From positions 230,283 to 294,282 of the forward strand of contig NZ_LOHE01000037.1 in assembly GCF_001559865.1 (NCBI RefSeq): a stretch of DNA of 64,000 nucleotides, written 5' to 3'. Shown here piece by piece: positions 1-9,382 of this stretch. Source of the stretch: Abyssisolibacter fermentans. GTDB taxonomy: Bacteria > Bacillota > Clostridia > Tissierellales > MCWD3. Every line of letters begins with the position of its first letter. The first letter of the stretch is position 1. A model generated the notes under the pieces. The model had not been told where the DNA came from, did no database searches, and saw nothing but the letters and a program-made list of their open reading frames with translations. The position numbers and the translations under genes were made by a program.

Positions 1-183
1 CAAGCTAAATTATTTGACAAAAATATCTGTGTGCTAGATGTTATATCGTATCCATATGCAGTACTGGAGATTGATAACAATAAAGATTATAAAAAAATAT
101 ATTCGTCTACAAAGTGTTTTTTTTCAAATATTAAAGATAGCAAATTAATCGATGCAATAGATAATGCAAACAATAGAAAATAA
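1..183 (+). CDS. C-terminal end of an unidentified protein (partial)
   Basis: An open frame runs from the first base to a TAA at 181-183 and gives 60 residues of a C-terminus. The tail is Asn/Lys/Asp rich and ends DAIDNANNRK. I recognise no family. A strong hairpin terminator follows within five bases, which supports this as the true end of a gene whose start lies outside the window. Confidence 0.6.
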   Translation, partial: QAKLFDKNICVLDVISYPYAVLEIDNNKDYKKIYSSTKCFFSNIKDSKLIDAIDNANNRK

Positions 184-187
184 TAAC

Positions 188-232
188 AAAGAGACCGTAT
201 TCTTTACTGCTGTATGGAACACGGTCTCTTTG
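188..232 (+). terminator. Hairpin terminator of the first gene
   Basis: Arms CAAAGAGACCGT (188-199) and ACGGTCTCTTTG (221-232) are perfectly complementary. The downstream T-tract is short, but the position right after the stop codon fits a terminator. Confidence 0.75.
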
Positions 233-234
233 TA

Positions 235-299
235 AGCAGAGAACTCAAATCTTGATTTAGTGTTGAATCGCTTACTCCTAGGAACAAAGTGAGTAGGAG
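235..299 (+). repeat. R1 dispersed two-hairpin element, copy 1
   Basis: Carries the family's conserved blocks: GCAGAGAAC, a small AAATC/GATTT hairpin, GAATCGCTTA, then a CTCCTA/TAGGAG hairpin. It lies between the first terminator and the convergent end of the c-di-GMP gene. See the R1 finding for the family. Confidence 0.7.
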
Positions 300-305
300 A
301 TGTTA

Positions 306-2303
306 TTATATGATGTTTATATACATATCAACTAGTTCTGGATCAAATTGTCTACCAGAGTATTTTTTAAGCTCTTTTATAGCTTCTTTTTTACTTAAGG
401 CTTTTCTATAAGGTCTATCATTTGTCATAGCATCATAAGCATCTGCTATAGACAAAATTCTACATTCTAATGGAATTTCCTCCCCTTTTAGACCTATTGG
501 ATAACCAGAGCCATCCCACCATTCATGATGCTTTAGAATCCAATCTGATATAAGTACTAAATCTGGTGAAGTTCTAGCTATTTTATATCCAATTTCAGAA
601 TGTCTCTGTATATTTTTTCGCTCTTCTTTATTTAAAGGACCGTTTTTAAATAATATTTTATCAGATATACCTACTTTACCAATATCATGAAATTTAGCAA
701 ACAGTATCAGATCTCCGTACATATTCTTTGGAAGTTTATATGCTTTAGCTAATTTGATTACTAACTCTTCAAGTCTTTCAGCATGACCTTGAGTAATAAA
801 ATCTCTAGCATCTAAAGCCTTAGTAAGAGTTTGAATTAATGAACTTCTAATACTATTACTATTAAGCAGTTTCCTTCTATACATGTAATCATCAGCTTGC
901 TTAAATATATCACGTAAATCCATATCATTATCAGTTTTAATAGCATAACCTATTGAAGCACTTAGCTTTATTTCTTTTTTGCTATTATAGTTATCAATTT
1001 CTTCTTTAATGAGTTCAATGATGTTTTGTATATAACAGCGGTTTGTATCAGATAAAAGTACTACAAACTCATCGCCACCTATTCTAGCTATTGTATCAGT
1101 ATTGTTCACACATTTTATTAAAATACTAGCAAAATCGATTAATAGTTTATCTCCAACCTTATGACCGAAAGTATCATTTATTAGTTTAAGTCCATCAATA
1201 TCACATATTATAATACCTGTTGATAAATTCTTTTTATTTAGTTCATCCATTTCCTTTTCAAAGTAATTTCTGTTATAAACTTTAGTTAGAGTATCATGGT
1301 ATATGAGATAATTTAGTTTTTTATTGATGATTATTTTATTAATACTCATACCAACAATTTGAGAGAAAATCCTTAGAAGATTTATATCTTCATTACTACA
1401 AGTAAAATTATTCTCTATGTAATCTAATCCAATAAAACCATATAATTCGTCGCCAATAAATATAGGCATAGCAACTAATGAAATTATATTTTGTTCAAGC
1501 AAGATTTTTTTTTCGTTTTCAGCTTCTGGAGGTAGTTTATTGACATCTTTAATTATTATATAATCTTTGTTATGCAGCTTTTTCATCCACCAAGGAAACA
1601 TAGTTGCAGGTAAGTTTTGGAGTTTGTTAATTTGTGGAAAAACCCCCTTGGCACACCATTCTTGAGTATTTGTTAAAGTATCGTATTTGTTATCATAGTC
1701 AAATATATATATCCTAGATGAGTTGGTTAAATTTCCAATTTTCTCGAAAGAATAATTCATTTTATCATAAAAATTATCTAGATTTATGAATTTATATGAT
1801 ATATCTTTAATAGCTTTTTCAAATTTTAGTTTTCTTTTTAAAGCATTCTGTGTTTTTTTTAGATCAGTTATGTTAACAGCAAATTCGAATCTAACATCTC
1901 TGCCATCTATCCATTTGATAATTTTATCAGCTAAAATATAATGTTTATCTAGGATTTGATTATAATATTCCCACTTGTATATTTCGTTTTTATTTTCTAA
2001 TATTATTTTATTACTACAAAAGCTACATGGTTCTTTAAATCCTTGAAGCGCTTCATAACATTTTTTACCTATTGGGTTATTTTTCAAAGAATTAATTAAT
2101 GCTTCATTTGCAAATATTATTTCATATGTCTCAGGGTCAGATATATATATATTTTCATAAATGTTGTTCAATAATCTAGTTAAGTATTTATATATCATCA
2201 AATAATTAAAATTTTCAGAATTTTCCTTTACTAAATTGAAACTATCTTCTAATGAGTTTATTTTTTTTGTAAGCTCATCTTTGTTTAGTTTATTATAATC
2301 CAT
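306..2303 (-). CDS. PAS-GAF-GGDEF-HD-GYP cyclic di-GMP signalling protein
   Basis: Predicted 665-residue cytoplasmic protein that could both make and degrade c-di-GMP. A PAS-like region (about 40-150) is followed by a GAF region (about 175-330), a GGDEF domain (about 340-490) with intact RIGGDEF, and an HD-GYP domain (about 500-665) with HDIGKVGI and HHEWWDGSGYP. The position five residues before GGDEF reads NNTD rather than RxxD, so the usual inhibitory I-site seems absent. I chose the ATG at 2303 because AGGGGTG sits 6-7 bases upstream; a GTG at 2312 lies inside that site. No membrane segment is seen. The balance of synthase and phosphodiesterase activity cannot be read from sequence. Confidence 0.85.
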   Translation of the reverse strand: MDYNKLNKDELTKKINSLEDSFNLVKENSENFNYLMIYKYLTRLLNNIYENIYISDPETYEIIFANEALINSLKNNPIGKKCYEALQGFKEPCSFCSNKIILENKNEIYKWEYYNQILDKHYILADKIIKWIDGRDVRFEFAVNITDLKKTQNALKRKLKFEKAIKDISYKFINLDNFYDKMNYSFEKIGNLTNSSRIYIFDYDNKYDTLTNTQEWCAKGVFPQINKLQNLPATMFPWWMKKLHNKDYIIIKDVNKLPPEAENEKKILLEQNIISLVAMPIFIGDELYGFIGLDYIENNFTCSNEDINLLRIFSQIVGMSINKIIINKKLNYLIYHDTLTKVYNRNYFEKEMDELNKKNLSTGIIICDIDGLKLINDTFGHKVGDKLLIDFASILIKCVNNTDTIARIGGDEFVVLLSDTNRCYIQNIIELIKEEIDNYNSKKEIKLSASIGYAIKTDNDMDLRDIFKQADDYMYRRKLLNSNSIRSSLIQTLTKALDARDFITQGHAERLEELVIKLAKAYKLPKNMYGDLILFAKFHDIGKVGISDKILFKNGPLNKEERKNIQRHSEIGYKIARTSPDLVLISDWILKHHEWWDGSGYPIGLKGEEIPLECRILSIADAYDAMTNDRPYRKALSKKEAIKELKKYSGRQFDPELVDMYINII

Positions 2304-2859
2304 AAAAATCACCCCTAATTGATGTAGTAAATTAATTATTTAACCCCATTATTCATATAGGTTGAATAATATGTTGCATAGTATATTAGAAGATTACAGC
2401 GAATCTGAAGGCATTCTGAGCCAGCTTGTCTTCTATTTTAAGGATATCTTTAAATAGAATATTATTAATATAATTAGAACTTTGATTTTAGAAAGCATGC
2501 ATATGTAATTATAGATTTTAATTTATTTTATTGTTTTTTATAATATAATTAGGATTAAAGCAAAAATTGAAGTTAAAATTAAAAATTTTGTTGAAAGATT
2601 TTATTTGTTATGAATAATATGGGTATATATATATATTATACATCTTACAATACTATACGTACAAACAAAAAAACTTTAAATTCGACAAAATTATTGATAT
2701 ATTTGATTTTCACACCATAAGTGGAGAAAAATTTTTTTGAAGTTTTGTTTTTAGCTTAACAAGTTTATAAGTAATAAAAGAACTTTTTATAAATTATTAT
2801 TGATAAACATCTTTTGTGTTATAATAGTATCGATTTTACTAAATAAGAGGAGAATAATT
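2304..2859. other. Intergenic region with degenerate R3 repeat and sdaAB promoter
   Basis: No convincing gene. Bases 2341-2390 resemble the R3 repeat (CCCATTATTCATAT, then GAATAATATGTTGCATAG). The rest is very A+T rich. A probable promoter for sdaAB has TTATTG at 2797-2802, a 17-base spacer and TATAAT at 2820-2825. A slightly G+C-richer patch around 2390-2435 has short complementary ends (TAGAAGA and TCTTCTA) of unknown meaning. Confidence 0.45.
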
Positions 2860-3540
2860 ATGAATGATTATAGTGTTTTTGATATATTAGGTCCAATAAT
2901 GGTTGGACCATCAAGTTCTCATACAGCTGGAGCTGCTAGACTAGGCATGGCGGCAAGATGTATAGCTGGTGATGATTTTGATAATGTTGATTTTTATTTA
3001 TATGGATCATTTGCTAAAACATATAAGGGACATGGAACAGATAAAGCGTTAACAGCTGGGATTTTAGGAATGAACCCTAGTGATACAGATTTAAGGAACT
3101 CATTAGCTATTGCTAAGAAAAAAGGAATAAGAGTATACTTTATAAAAAAGGATGATGAAGTTTCTCATCCTAATACAGTTAAAATTGTAGTACGCAAAAA
3201 AAATGGCACTACAACAGAGATTGTAGGCGCATCAATAGGTGGAGGAAATATTTATATAAAAAATATAGATGGTTATGATGTAGAATTAACAGGAAAGCTT
3301 CCTACAATAATTATAAGACATATGGATAAAAAAGGGATGATAAGTAAGGTTTCAACTGTATTAGCTGGTAGTGGCTTAAATATAGCTACTATGAAAGTAA
3401 GTAGGATCAAGAAAGGTAATCAGGCCTCTATGATTATAGAAGTAGACGAAAAAATAACTAAGAAAATAATTCAAGATTTAAATAACATAGATGATATTAT
3501 AGTAGCTAGAGCAATTAATTCACTAGAGGAAAGGAGTTAA
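2860..3540 (+). CDS. sdaAB: L-serine dehydratase, iron-sulfur-dependent, beta subunit
   Basis: 226-residue beta subunit of the [4Fe-4S] L-serine dehydratase that converts L-serine to pyruvate and ammonia. The N-terminus has the family signature GPSSSHTAGAARLG, which helps form the catalytic loop, and the C-terminal 70 residues form an ACT-type regulatory domain (about 150-222). The ATG at 2860 follows AGAGGAG; an in-frame ATG 60 bases upstream overlaps the likely -10 box and is rejected. The gene is three bases from the alpha subunit, so the two are almost certainly translated together. Pyruvate made here could enter acetyl-CoA metabolism. Confidence 0.93.
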   Translation: MNDYSVFDILGPIMVGPSSSHTAGAARLGMAARCIAGDDFDNVDFYLYGSFAKTYKGHGTDKALTAGILGMNPSDTDLRNSLAIAKKKGIRVYFIKKDDEVSHPNTVKIVVRKKNGTTTEIVGASIGGGNIYIKNIDGYDVELTGKLPTIIIRHMDKKGMISKVSTVLAGSGLNIATMKVSRIKKGNQASMIIEVDEKITKKIIQDLNNIDDIIVARAINSLEERS

Positions 3541-3543
3541 ATT

Positions 3544-4416
3544 ATGTTCAATACTGGAGAAGAATTATTGAAAATCACTGAAGAAAATGGTTTAAAGATA
3601 TCAGAAGTAGTATTAGCTTGTGAATGTGAATACACTGGGCTGACACATGAAGATATAAGAAATAAAATGAATGAAACTTTAGAAATTATGAAAAAATCAG
3701 CTCAAGCAGGTTTAGAAAAAGAAATAAAATCTGTAGGTGGTATTATTGGCGGAGATGCTAAGAAAGTTTTTGACTATACAAATAAAGGTAAGACATTATG
3801 CGGACAAAATATTAATAAAGCGATAGCTAGAGCGTATTCATGTGCAGAAGTAAATGCAGGTATGGGACAAATTTGTGCTGCTCCAACTGCTGGTTCATGC
3901 GGAATAATACCAGCTTCAGTGCTAACAGCAGCAGAAATATATAAATCAAGTGATAACGATATCATAGATGCTTTATTAACAGCTTCCGGGATAGGGATGA
4001 TAATATCAAAGAATGCAACAGTATCAGGTGCAGAAGGAGGATGTCAAGCTGAATGTGGTTCAGCAGCAGCAATGGCATCAGCAGCAATTGTAGAGTTAGC
4101 AGGCGGAACACCTGAGATGTCTTTACATGCAGCTGCAATAGCTATTAAAAACATAATGGGGCTAATATGCGATCCAGTAGCAGGACTAGTAGAAGCACCT
4201 TGTGCTAAAAGAAATGCTTCAGGTACAGTTAATGCTTTGATATGTGCTGACATGGTTTTAGCAGGAGTAAGGAGTATAATACCTTTTGATGAGGTTATTG
4301 ATGCAATGTATAGGGTAGGCAGGATGCTGCCATTCGAATTAAAGGAAACTGCTTTAGGTGGTGTTGCAGCTACTCCTACAGGGATTGAGATAAGTAATAG
4401 AATATTTAATAAATAG
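3544..4416 (+). CDS. sdaAA: L-serine dehydratase, iron-sulfur-dependent, alpha subunit
   Basis: 290-residue catalytic alpha subunit that partners with the preceding beta subunit. Cysteine-bearing segments expected to hold the oxygen-sensitive [4Fe-4S] cluster are visible: APTAGSCGIIP, GAEGGCQAECGS and ICDPVAG. Length is normal for the two-subunit clostridial enzyme. ATG follows GGAAAGGAG in the end of sdaAB. A long open frame on the opposite strand is a composition shadow. The gene is followed by a repeat cluster rather than directly by a terminator. Confidence 0.94.
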   Translation: MFNTGEELLKITEENGLKISEVVLACECEYTGLTHEDIRNKMNETLEIMKKSAQAGLEKEIKSVGGIIGGDAKKVFDYTNKGKTLCGQNINKAIARAYSCAEVNAGMGQICAAPTAGSCGIIPASVLTAAEIYKSSDNDIIDALLTASGIGMIISKNATVSGAEGGCQAECGSAAAMASAAIVELAGGTPEMSLHAAAIAIKNIMGLICDPVAGLVEAPCAKRNASGTVNALICADMVLAGVRSIIPFDEVIDAMYRVGRMLPFELKETALGGVAATPTGIEISNRIFNK

Positions 4417-4424
4417 TTAGGTTG

Positions 4425-4607
4425 ACTCAAAATGGCGAATTACTGCGTTATGAGTGGAGAACCCAAATCTATGATTTTGAGCAGGGAACTAAAATCTGTG
4501 ATTTTATGTGAGTCGCTTATTCATATGAATATGAGGTACAACTCATCGCTTACTCAGAGGAAGAATGAGTCTGAGTTGCATAAATAGTCTTATGACTAGT
4601 CACTTAC
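4425..4607 (+). repeat. Composite repeat cluster (R2 arm, R1 copies, R2 core remnant)
   Basis: Bases 4425-4450 match the left arm of the R2 hairpin element (CAAAATGGCGAATTACTGCG). A truncated R1 start (4451-4477) and a fuller R1 copy (4478-4537, GAGCAGGGAACT to GAATATGAGG) follow, then another R1 3' half (CATCGCTTACTCAGAGG to GAGTCTGAG). Finally 4593-4607 GACTAGTCACTTACC is a degenerate R2 core. The nesting suggests repeated insertion of one element into another. Confidence 0.6.
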
Positions 4608-4640
4608 CAAAGATGATATTTTTCTTTGATTAATGAAATG

Positions 4641-4687
4641 CTCCCCTTTAGTGTTAGATTTTTTTTATCACTTAAGGGGAGTATTTT
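4641..4687 (+). terminator. Hairpin terminator downstream of sdaAA
   Basis: Arms CTCCCCTTTAGTG (4641-4653) and CACTTAAGGGGAG (4669-4681) pair with one mismatch, followed by TATTTTTAT. Confidence 0.8.
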
Positions 4688-4837
4688 TATATATTTAAAT
4701 CATTTTTTTATCTTATAAGACAAATTGTATTGGATAATTATTACATATGTGATAACATGTACATAAAGGAAACTATAAAGAATTATGTTTTCTTATACCT
4801 AGCATTTTTATTAATAACAAGATTGGAGTGAAATGGT

Positions 4838-5356
4838 ATGAAGTATAGAGGTGTAAACATAAAAATAGTAAAAGGAGATATTACTACTTTAGAAGTTGAT
4901 GCTGTTGTAAATGCAGCTAATACTTCATTGCTAGGAGGTAGTGGTGTTGATGGAGCTATACATAAAGCTGGAGGAGAGTCTATACTTAATGAGTGTAAAA
5001 AAATTGGAGGGTGTCCTGTTGGCAAGGCAAAAATAACAGGTGCGGGAAATATGCCTAGCAAATATGTTATACATACAGTTGGACCTATATACAGAGATGG
5101 TATGCATGATGAACCAGAGCTATTATATGAAGCCTATTACAATTCTTTGAAGTTAGCTTTTGATTATGGAATCAAATCAATAGCATTTCCTGCAATATCT
5201 ACAGGAGTTTACGGTTATCCAAAAAAGGACGCATCACTTATAGCAATCAAAGCAGTTAAAGATTTTATAGATAACAATTCAAATAGTATAATGGAAATCA
5301 TTTTTGTTTTATTTACTCAAGAAGACTATGAACTGTATGAAAAATTAATAAAATAA
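4838..5356 (+). CDS. Macro-domain protein, O-acetyl-ADP-ribose/ADP-ribose hydrolase-like
   Basis: 172 residues making up one complete macro domain of the YmdB/MacroD kind, which binds ADP-ribose and usually removes ADP-ribose from proteins or deacetylates O-acetyl-ADP-ribose. Visible motifs are GDITTLEVDAVVNAANTSL, the glycine-rich LLGGSGVDGAIHKAGG and STGVYGYP. The conserved Asn-Ala-Ala-Asn and Gly-Val-Asp-Gly loops are intact, so catalysis is plausible. ATG has GGAGTG nearby upstream. It stands 29 bases from the next gene and may be cotranscribed with it; no partner ADP-ribosyltransferase is visible. Confidence 0.88.
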   Translation: MKYRGVNIKIVKGDITTLEVDAVVNAANTSLLGGSGVDGAIHKAGGESILNECKKIGGCPVGKAKITGAGNMPSKYVIHTVGPIYRDGMHDEPELLYEAYYNSLKLAFDYGIKSIAFPAISTGVYGYPKKDASLIAIKAVKDFIDNNSNSIMEIIFVLFTQEDYELYEKLIK

Positions 5357-5384
5357 AGTTAAGTTAATTAGGAAGGAGTAAATA

Positions 5385-6197
5385 TTGTCTAAATATATAA
5401 GAATGATATTTCGTGTTATAACACTTGGAGCTATTTATATTATTGTTCAGAAGCTAATTGCAGTAGTTGTCAGTTTAGTATGTTTTGTTTTTAATATTGA
5501 AGAAAAAGTTTATAGCTATGCTGGTTATTGCAACTTAATAATAATTTTAAGTGTGCTGATGACTTTTTTTATTTATTTTTTTACATTGCAATTTAAAGGT
5601 GAGAATATTTTTTTATATTGTAAGTTCAAAATTACAAAATATAAGACTGTATTATATGCATTTTTTTTAGGAATGTCAATAAATATACTTGCAGCAGTTG
5701 CTATTAATTTTATTGACTTACAACAATATGAGTCGACTGATATTGAATTACTTGAAATCATGATTAAGCAAAATAATTTTATCATATCAATTTTGCTTAT
5801 TGGTATAATAGTTCCGATATTTGAAGAAATATTATTTAGAGGTTTGATATTTAATGAACTAAAAAAAGGTGTAAACATCTATTTAGCTGTAATATTGCAA
5901 GCTTTAGTATTTGGAGCATATCATGGCAATCTTATTCAAGGCATTTTTACATCAATACTGGGTGTTGTTTTAGGAATTGCATATATTTATACAAAATCTA
6001 TCTGGATTCCTATATTTATACATATAGGCAATAATTGCTTAAGTATTTTTTTATCAAAAAATTTATCCGAAATTACTATATTAAGTTCAAAATTAGTTAT
6101 AACAATAATAATATTGTCAATATTAGTTTTAACAATATGTATAAGACATATCATTAGATGTAAACCTAATAATAAACAAGATGTTTTTGATATATGA
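5385..6197 (+). CDS. CPBP family intramembrane glutamic endopeptidase
   Basis: 270-residue integral membrane protein with about eight hydrophobic segments. The CPBP (Abi/Rce1-like) motifs are in the second half: PIFEEILFRG (EExxxR), FGAYHGN, and FIHIGNN near the C-terminus, which supply the glutamates and histidines of the active site. Start is TTG at 5385, placed by GGAAGGAG seven bases upstream. Substrate is unknown; family members process prenylated proteins or confer bacteriocin self-immunity, but no bacteriocin gene adjoins it. Its 3' end abuts the AmmeMemoRadiSam genes. Confidence 0.85.
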   Translation: MSKYIRMIFRVITLGAIYIIVQKLIAVVVSLVCFVFNIEEKVYSYAGYCNLIIILSVLMTFFIYFFTLQFKGENIFLYCKFKITKYKTVLYAFFLGMSINILAAVAINFIDLQQYESTDIELLEIMIKQNNFIISILLIGIIVPIFEEILFRGLIFNELKKGVNIYLAVILQALVFGAYHGNLIQGIFTSILGVVLGIAYIYTKSIWIPIFIHIGNNCLSIFLSKNLSEITILSSKLVITIIILSILVLTICIRHIIRCKPNNKQDVFDI

Positions 6198-6220
6198 AAA
6201 ATAGACTGGGAGTGTGTTCA

Positions 6221-7633
6221 ATGGGAAAAATTAAAGCATCGTATATTTGCCCTCATCCACCAATTATAGTATCAGAAATAGGGGGTAAACAAAGTAAGCT
6301 TGCAAAAAAAACCATAGAAGGTTGTCAAAATATTGCAAAAGATATTAGCAAAAGGAAACCGGACACGATAATATTAATAACTCCTCATGGAACAATGTTT
6401 AGAGATGCTATTGCAATAGGAGGGACAGATTTGCTAAAAGGCAACTTTAAAAATTTCGGGTTCCAAAACATTCATCTATCTAAAAAAAACGATTTAGAAT
6501 TAACTAAAAAAATTATTAAAAGTTCAGAGAAAAATGGTATTAGCTGTGTATTTTTAAATGAAAATAACTGCGAATTATATAATATTGATTGTGAATTGGA
6601 TCATGGAGCGTTAGTACCGTTATATTTTGTAGATAAAGAGTATAAAGATTATGATTTAGTTCATATAACATATGGACTTTTAAGCAATAAAGAATTATAT
6701 GAATTTGGAAAATGTATTCAAGAGACTGTTAATGAAAATGAAAAGGATGTTGTAATAATAGCCAGCGGTGATTTATCACATAAGTTATCAAATGATGGGC
6801 CTTATGAATACAATCCGTTGGGTCAAAAATTTGATAATTTGATGACACAATATATCAAATATGATGATAGAAAAGCTATAATGAATATTGAAAAGAATCT
6901 AAGGGAATCAGCTGCAGAATGTGGATTTCTTTCTATTGTTATAATGCTTGGAGCATTAGATGGTTATTCAAGTGAAAATACAGTCTTGTCATATGAAGGA
7001 CCTTTTGGAGTAGGATACATGACAGCTATACTGGATTATAAGGATAAAGAAGAAAATAAAAAATTATTAGAATGTTTAATTAACGATAAAAAGAAAAAAA
7101 TAGAATACATAAGAAAAAATGAAGACGAACATGTAGCATTAGCTAGAAAAAGTTTAGAAAGCTATATTATGACTGGAAAAGTAATAGAAGACAAGTCAAA
7201 TGTATTACCAGAAGATATGTTAACTAAACGAGCAGGAACATTTGTATCAATAAAAAAGGATGGAGATTTAAGAGGTTGTATAGGTACTATAATAGCAACA
7301 CAAAAAAATATATACAAGGAAATAATCGATAATGCTATAAAAGCAGGAACAGAGGATCCAAGATTTAGTCCTGTTAGGGTTGATGAGCTTGATAGTTTAG
7401 TTTACTCTGTAGATGTTTTAGGAGAGTCAGAGAAGATATCTTCATTAGATGAATTAGATGTAAAAAGATATGGAATCATAGTTGTGAAGGGCTCAAAAAG
7501 AGGGTTGTTATTGCCTAATCTTGATGGTGTTAATACAGTAAATGAGCAGATAAATATAGCTTTAAGAAAGGCAGATATACTATCAGATGAAAAATATGAT
7601 ATTTATAAATTTGAAGTTATAAGACATAAATAG
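6221..7633 (+). CDS. AmmeMemoRadiSam system fusion: AmrB (MEMO1-like) plus AmrA (AMMECR1-like)
   Basis: 470-residue fusion. The N-terminal half (about 1-265) is a MEMO1/extradiol-dioxygenase-like domain (ICPHPPIIV, ITPHGTM, ASGDLSHKL with conserved histidines). The C-terminal part (about 295-468) is an AMMECR1 domain with KDGDLRGCIGTI and GTEDPRFSPV. In many genomes these are separate genes next to the radical SAM partner that follows here nine bases downstream. The reaction of the system is unknown. ATG at 6221 has GGGAG eight bases upstream; an in-frame ATG at 6194 would overlap the protease gene and lacks a good ribosome site. Confidence 0.9.
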   Translation: MGKIKASYICPHPPIIVSEIGGKQSKLAKKTIEGCQNIAKDISKRKPDTIILITPHGTMFRDAIAIGGTDLLKGNFKNFGFQNIHLSKKNDLELTKKIIKSSEKNGISCVFLNENNCELYNIDCELDHGALVPLYFVDKEYKDYDLVHITYGLLSNKELYEFGKCIQETVNENEKDVVIIASGDLSHKLSNDGPYEYNPLGQKFDNLMTQYIKYDDRKAIMNIEKNLRESAAECGFLSIVIMLGALDGYSSENTVLSYEGPFGVGYMTAILDYKDKEENKKLLECLINDKKKKIEYIRKNEDEHVALARKSLESYIMTGKVIEDKSNVLPEDMLTKRAGTFVSIKKDGDLRGCIGTIIATQKNIYKEIIDNAIKAGTEDPRFSPVRVDELDSLVYSVDVLGESEKISSLDELDVKRYGIIVVKGSKRGLLLPNLDGVNTVNEQINIALRKADILSDEKYDIYKFEVIRHK

Positions 7634-7642
7634 GAGAGAATT

Positions 7643-8635
7643 ATGAATAGTAAATTAGTTGAGGCTTTATATTATCAAAAAGGTAAAAATGATAGTTTGA
7701 GATGTAAACTTTGTCCGCATAATTGCTTGATTCTTCCAAACGGAGTAGGTATATGTAAGGTAAGAAAAAACATTGATGGTGAATTGTATACATTAAATTA
7801 TGGTGCAGTAACAGCTTATCACATTGATCCTATTGAAAAAAAGCCTTTATACAATTATTACCCGGGACATTATATATTTTCTGTAGGATCATTTGGGTGT
7901 AATTTAAAGTGTAGCTTTTGTCAAAATTTCGAGATAGCACATGAAATACCTAGCTATAAATATGTTAGTCCTAAAGAATTAGTAGAAATTGCTTCATCAT
8001 ACGAGAATAATTTAGGTATAGCTTTTACATATAATGAGCCTTCTATATGGTATGAATATATACTAGACACTGCAAAAATATCAAAGGCTAAAGGTTTAAA
8101 AAATATTTTAGTATCTAATGGTTATATAGAAAAACAACCATTAGAAGAACTTCTAAAATATATAGATGCAATGAACATAGATTTGAAAGCTTTTTCAAAT
8201 GAGTTTTATTTAGAGATATGCAAAGGAAGTTTAGAAGAAGTAAAGGATAATATAAAGATAGCGGCTGAAAAATGTCATATTGAAATATCAACATTATTAA
8301 TAGATGATTTAAATACAAGTAAAGATGAAATTATAGGATTATGCAAATGGTTAGCAAGTGTTGATGAAAATATTCCTTTACATCTAAATAGATATTATCC
8401 ATCCTATAAAATGAATAATCCTGCGACTAAAGTTGAAACTATAATGAAGCTAAGAGATGTAGCTAAAAAATACCTTTACTATGTCTATGCTGGAAATATT
8501 TTTAGTAATGATAAAAATACATATTGTCCTAATTGTGGTGCATTAATAGTGAAAAGAAGCAATAACATGAAGCTTATTAATTTTAAAAATGGTAAATGTG
8601 TAGTATGCGGTTATAAATTGAATATTATAGTATAA
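7643..8635 (+). CDS. amrS: AmmeMemoRadiSam system radical SAM enzyme
   Basis: 330-residue radical SAM protein of the PflA-like branch. The cluster motif is GCNLKCSFCQNFEIAH (CxxxCxxC), preceded by an N-terminal zinc-type CKLCPHNC, and the last 40 residues hold a zinc ribbon (CPNCG and CVVCGY). It is the third partner of the AMMECR1/MEMO/radical SAM set and begins nine bases after the fusion gene behind GGAGAG. The substrate is not known for the family; neighbouring genes do not reveal it. Confidence 0.9.
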   Translation: MNSKLVEALYYQKGKNDSLRCKLCPHNCLILPNGVGICKVRKNIDGELYTLNYGAVTAYHIDPIEKKPLYNYYPGHYIFSVGSFGCNLKCSFCQNFEIAHEIPSYKYVSPKELVEIASSYENNLGIAFTYNEPSIWYEYILDTAKISKAKGLKNILVSNGYIEKQPLEELLKYIDAMNIDLKAFSNEFYLEICKGSLEEVKDNIKIAAEKCHIEISTLLIDDLNTSKDEIIGLCKWLASVDENIPLHLNRYYPSYKMNNPATKVETIMKLRDVAKKYLYYVYAGNIFSNDKNTYCPNCGALIVKRSNNMKLINFKNGKCVVCGYKLNIIV

Positions 8636-8778
8636 ACACCAGTATGGTTTTTTATTATGATATTTTACTAGCTATAAAAAAACTCCAAAAGACACATTAT
8701 ATTAATGTGAAGAAAAGCAATAGAAAAGTTTTTTATTGTATATTCTTTGCAAAAATAATGATTATATGGAGGTAAGTT

Positions 8779-9009
8779 ATGAATAATAAAATGAAAGAGT
8801 ATGAATTACAAGAAGCTAGACGTAGAATGAATGCTAGTAATGGAATGACTAGTGCAGCTAATATGGGTACAATGACAAACGCAACTACTGCTGGAATGGG
8901 ATCATCACTTAATTTAGCAAATTCAACCTCTGTAGGTCAAGAAGAAATGAACAAAGCTAAACAACATATGAACAACAGTGCAATGAACAATTTGAACAAT
9001 CTTAAATAA
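8779..9009 (+). CDS. Small Asn/Met/Ala-rich protein of unknown function
   Basis: 76 residues, no Cys or Trp, hydrophilic and low in complexity. It starts with a charged helix (KMKEYELQEARRRMN), continues with a Gly/Thr/Asn/Met-rich middle and ends in MNNLNNLK. A good GGAGG lies upstream of the ATG and a strong terminator follows, so it is a single-gene unit. The composition recalls small spore proteins of the Clostridia, but I see no alpha/beta SASP signature, so I leave it unnamed. Confidence 0.6.
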   Translation: MNNKMKEYELQEARRRMNASNGMTSAANMGTMTNATTAGMGSSLNLANSTSVGQEEMNKAKQHMNNSAMNNLNNLK

Positions 9010-9044
9010 TTTTTATAATTAAAATCAATTAATTATTTAAGAGT

Positions 9045-9076
9045 TAAGGTCAGGAGATAATTTCCTGACCTTTTCA
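9045..9076 (+). terminator. Hairpin terminator of the small Asn/Met-rich gene
   Basis: AAGGTCAGGA (9045-9054) pairs with TCCTGACCTT (9063-9072), followed by TTTC. Confidence 0.85.
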
Positions 9077-9285
9077 TGGTGCAAAAAATAAATATTCAAA
9101 AAAGATGCGCATTTATAACTTACAATTAATGAATGTGTGTATTTTACTTATATTGAGTTAATAATATAACCATAGGTTATTACTTGTTTAAATAATTTAA
9201 AAATTCTGAATACAAAAAAATAGGAACAATATTAGTAAATTTAGCATAAGAAATAATTAGACAGTTAAAAAAGGAGGTTTTAAAA

Positions 9286-9375
9286 ATGAATTATTTTCAT
9301 GTTTACAATATTCAAAAGAAAATGGTCAAAGATATAGGAATGAATGAATATTTAAAGTTGGAATATAGAAAGTAG
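9286..9375 (+). CDS. Micro-peptide 1 of the GxxEYxKLEY family
   Basis: 29 residues with a near-perfect ribosome site AAGGAGGT ten bases before the ATG. The C-terminus KDIGMNEYLKLEYRK matches the C-termini of the peptides at 10016 and 10159 and of the remnant at 10249. A hairpin terminator follows eight bases after the stop. The conserved residues use different synonymous codons from copy to copy, which favours real translation. No signal peptide, Cys or known domain. Function unknown. Confidence 0.6.
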   Translation: MNYFHVYNIQKKMVKDIGMNEYLKLEYRK

Positions 9376-9382
9376 TAAATGT

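Noticed and set aside
4044..4430. Long open frame on the minus strand opposite sdaAA
   Set aside because: It mirrors a clear enzyme gene, has no ribosome site and gives a low-complexity Ala/Ile/Ser product. Similar shadows occur opposite most large genes here.
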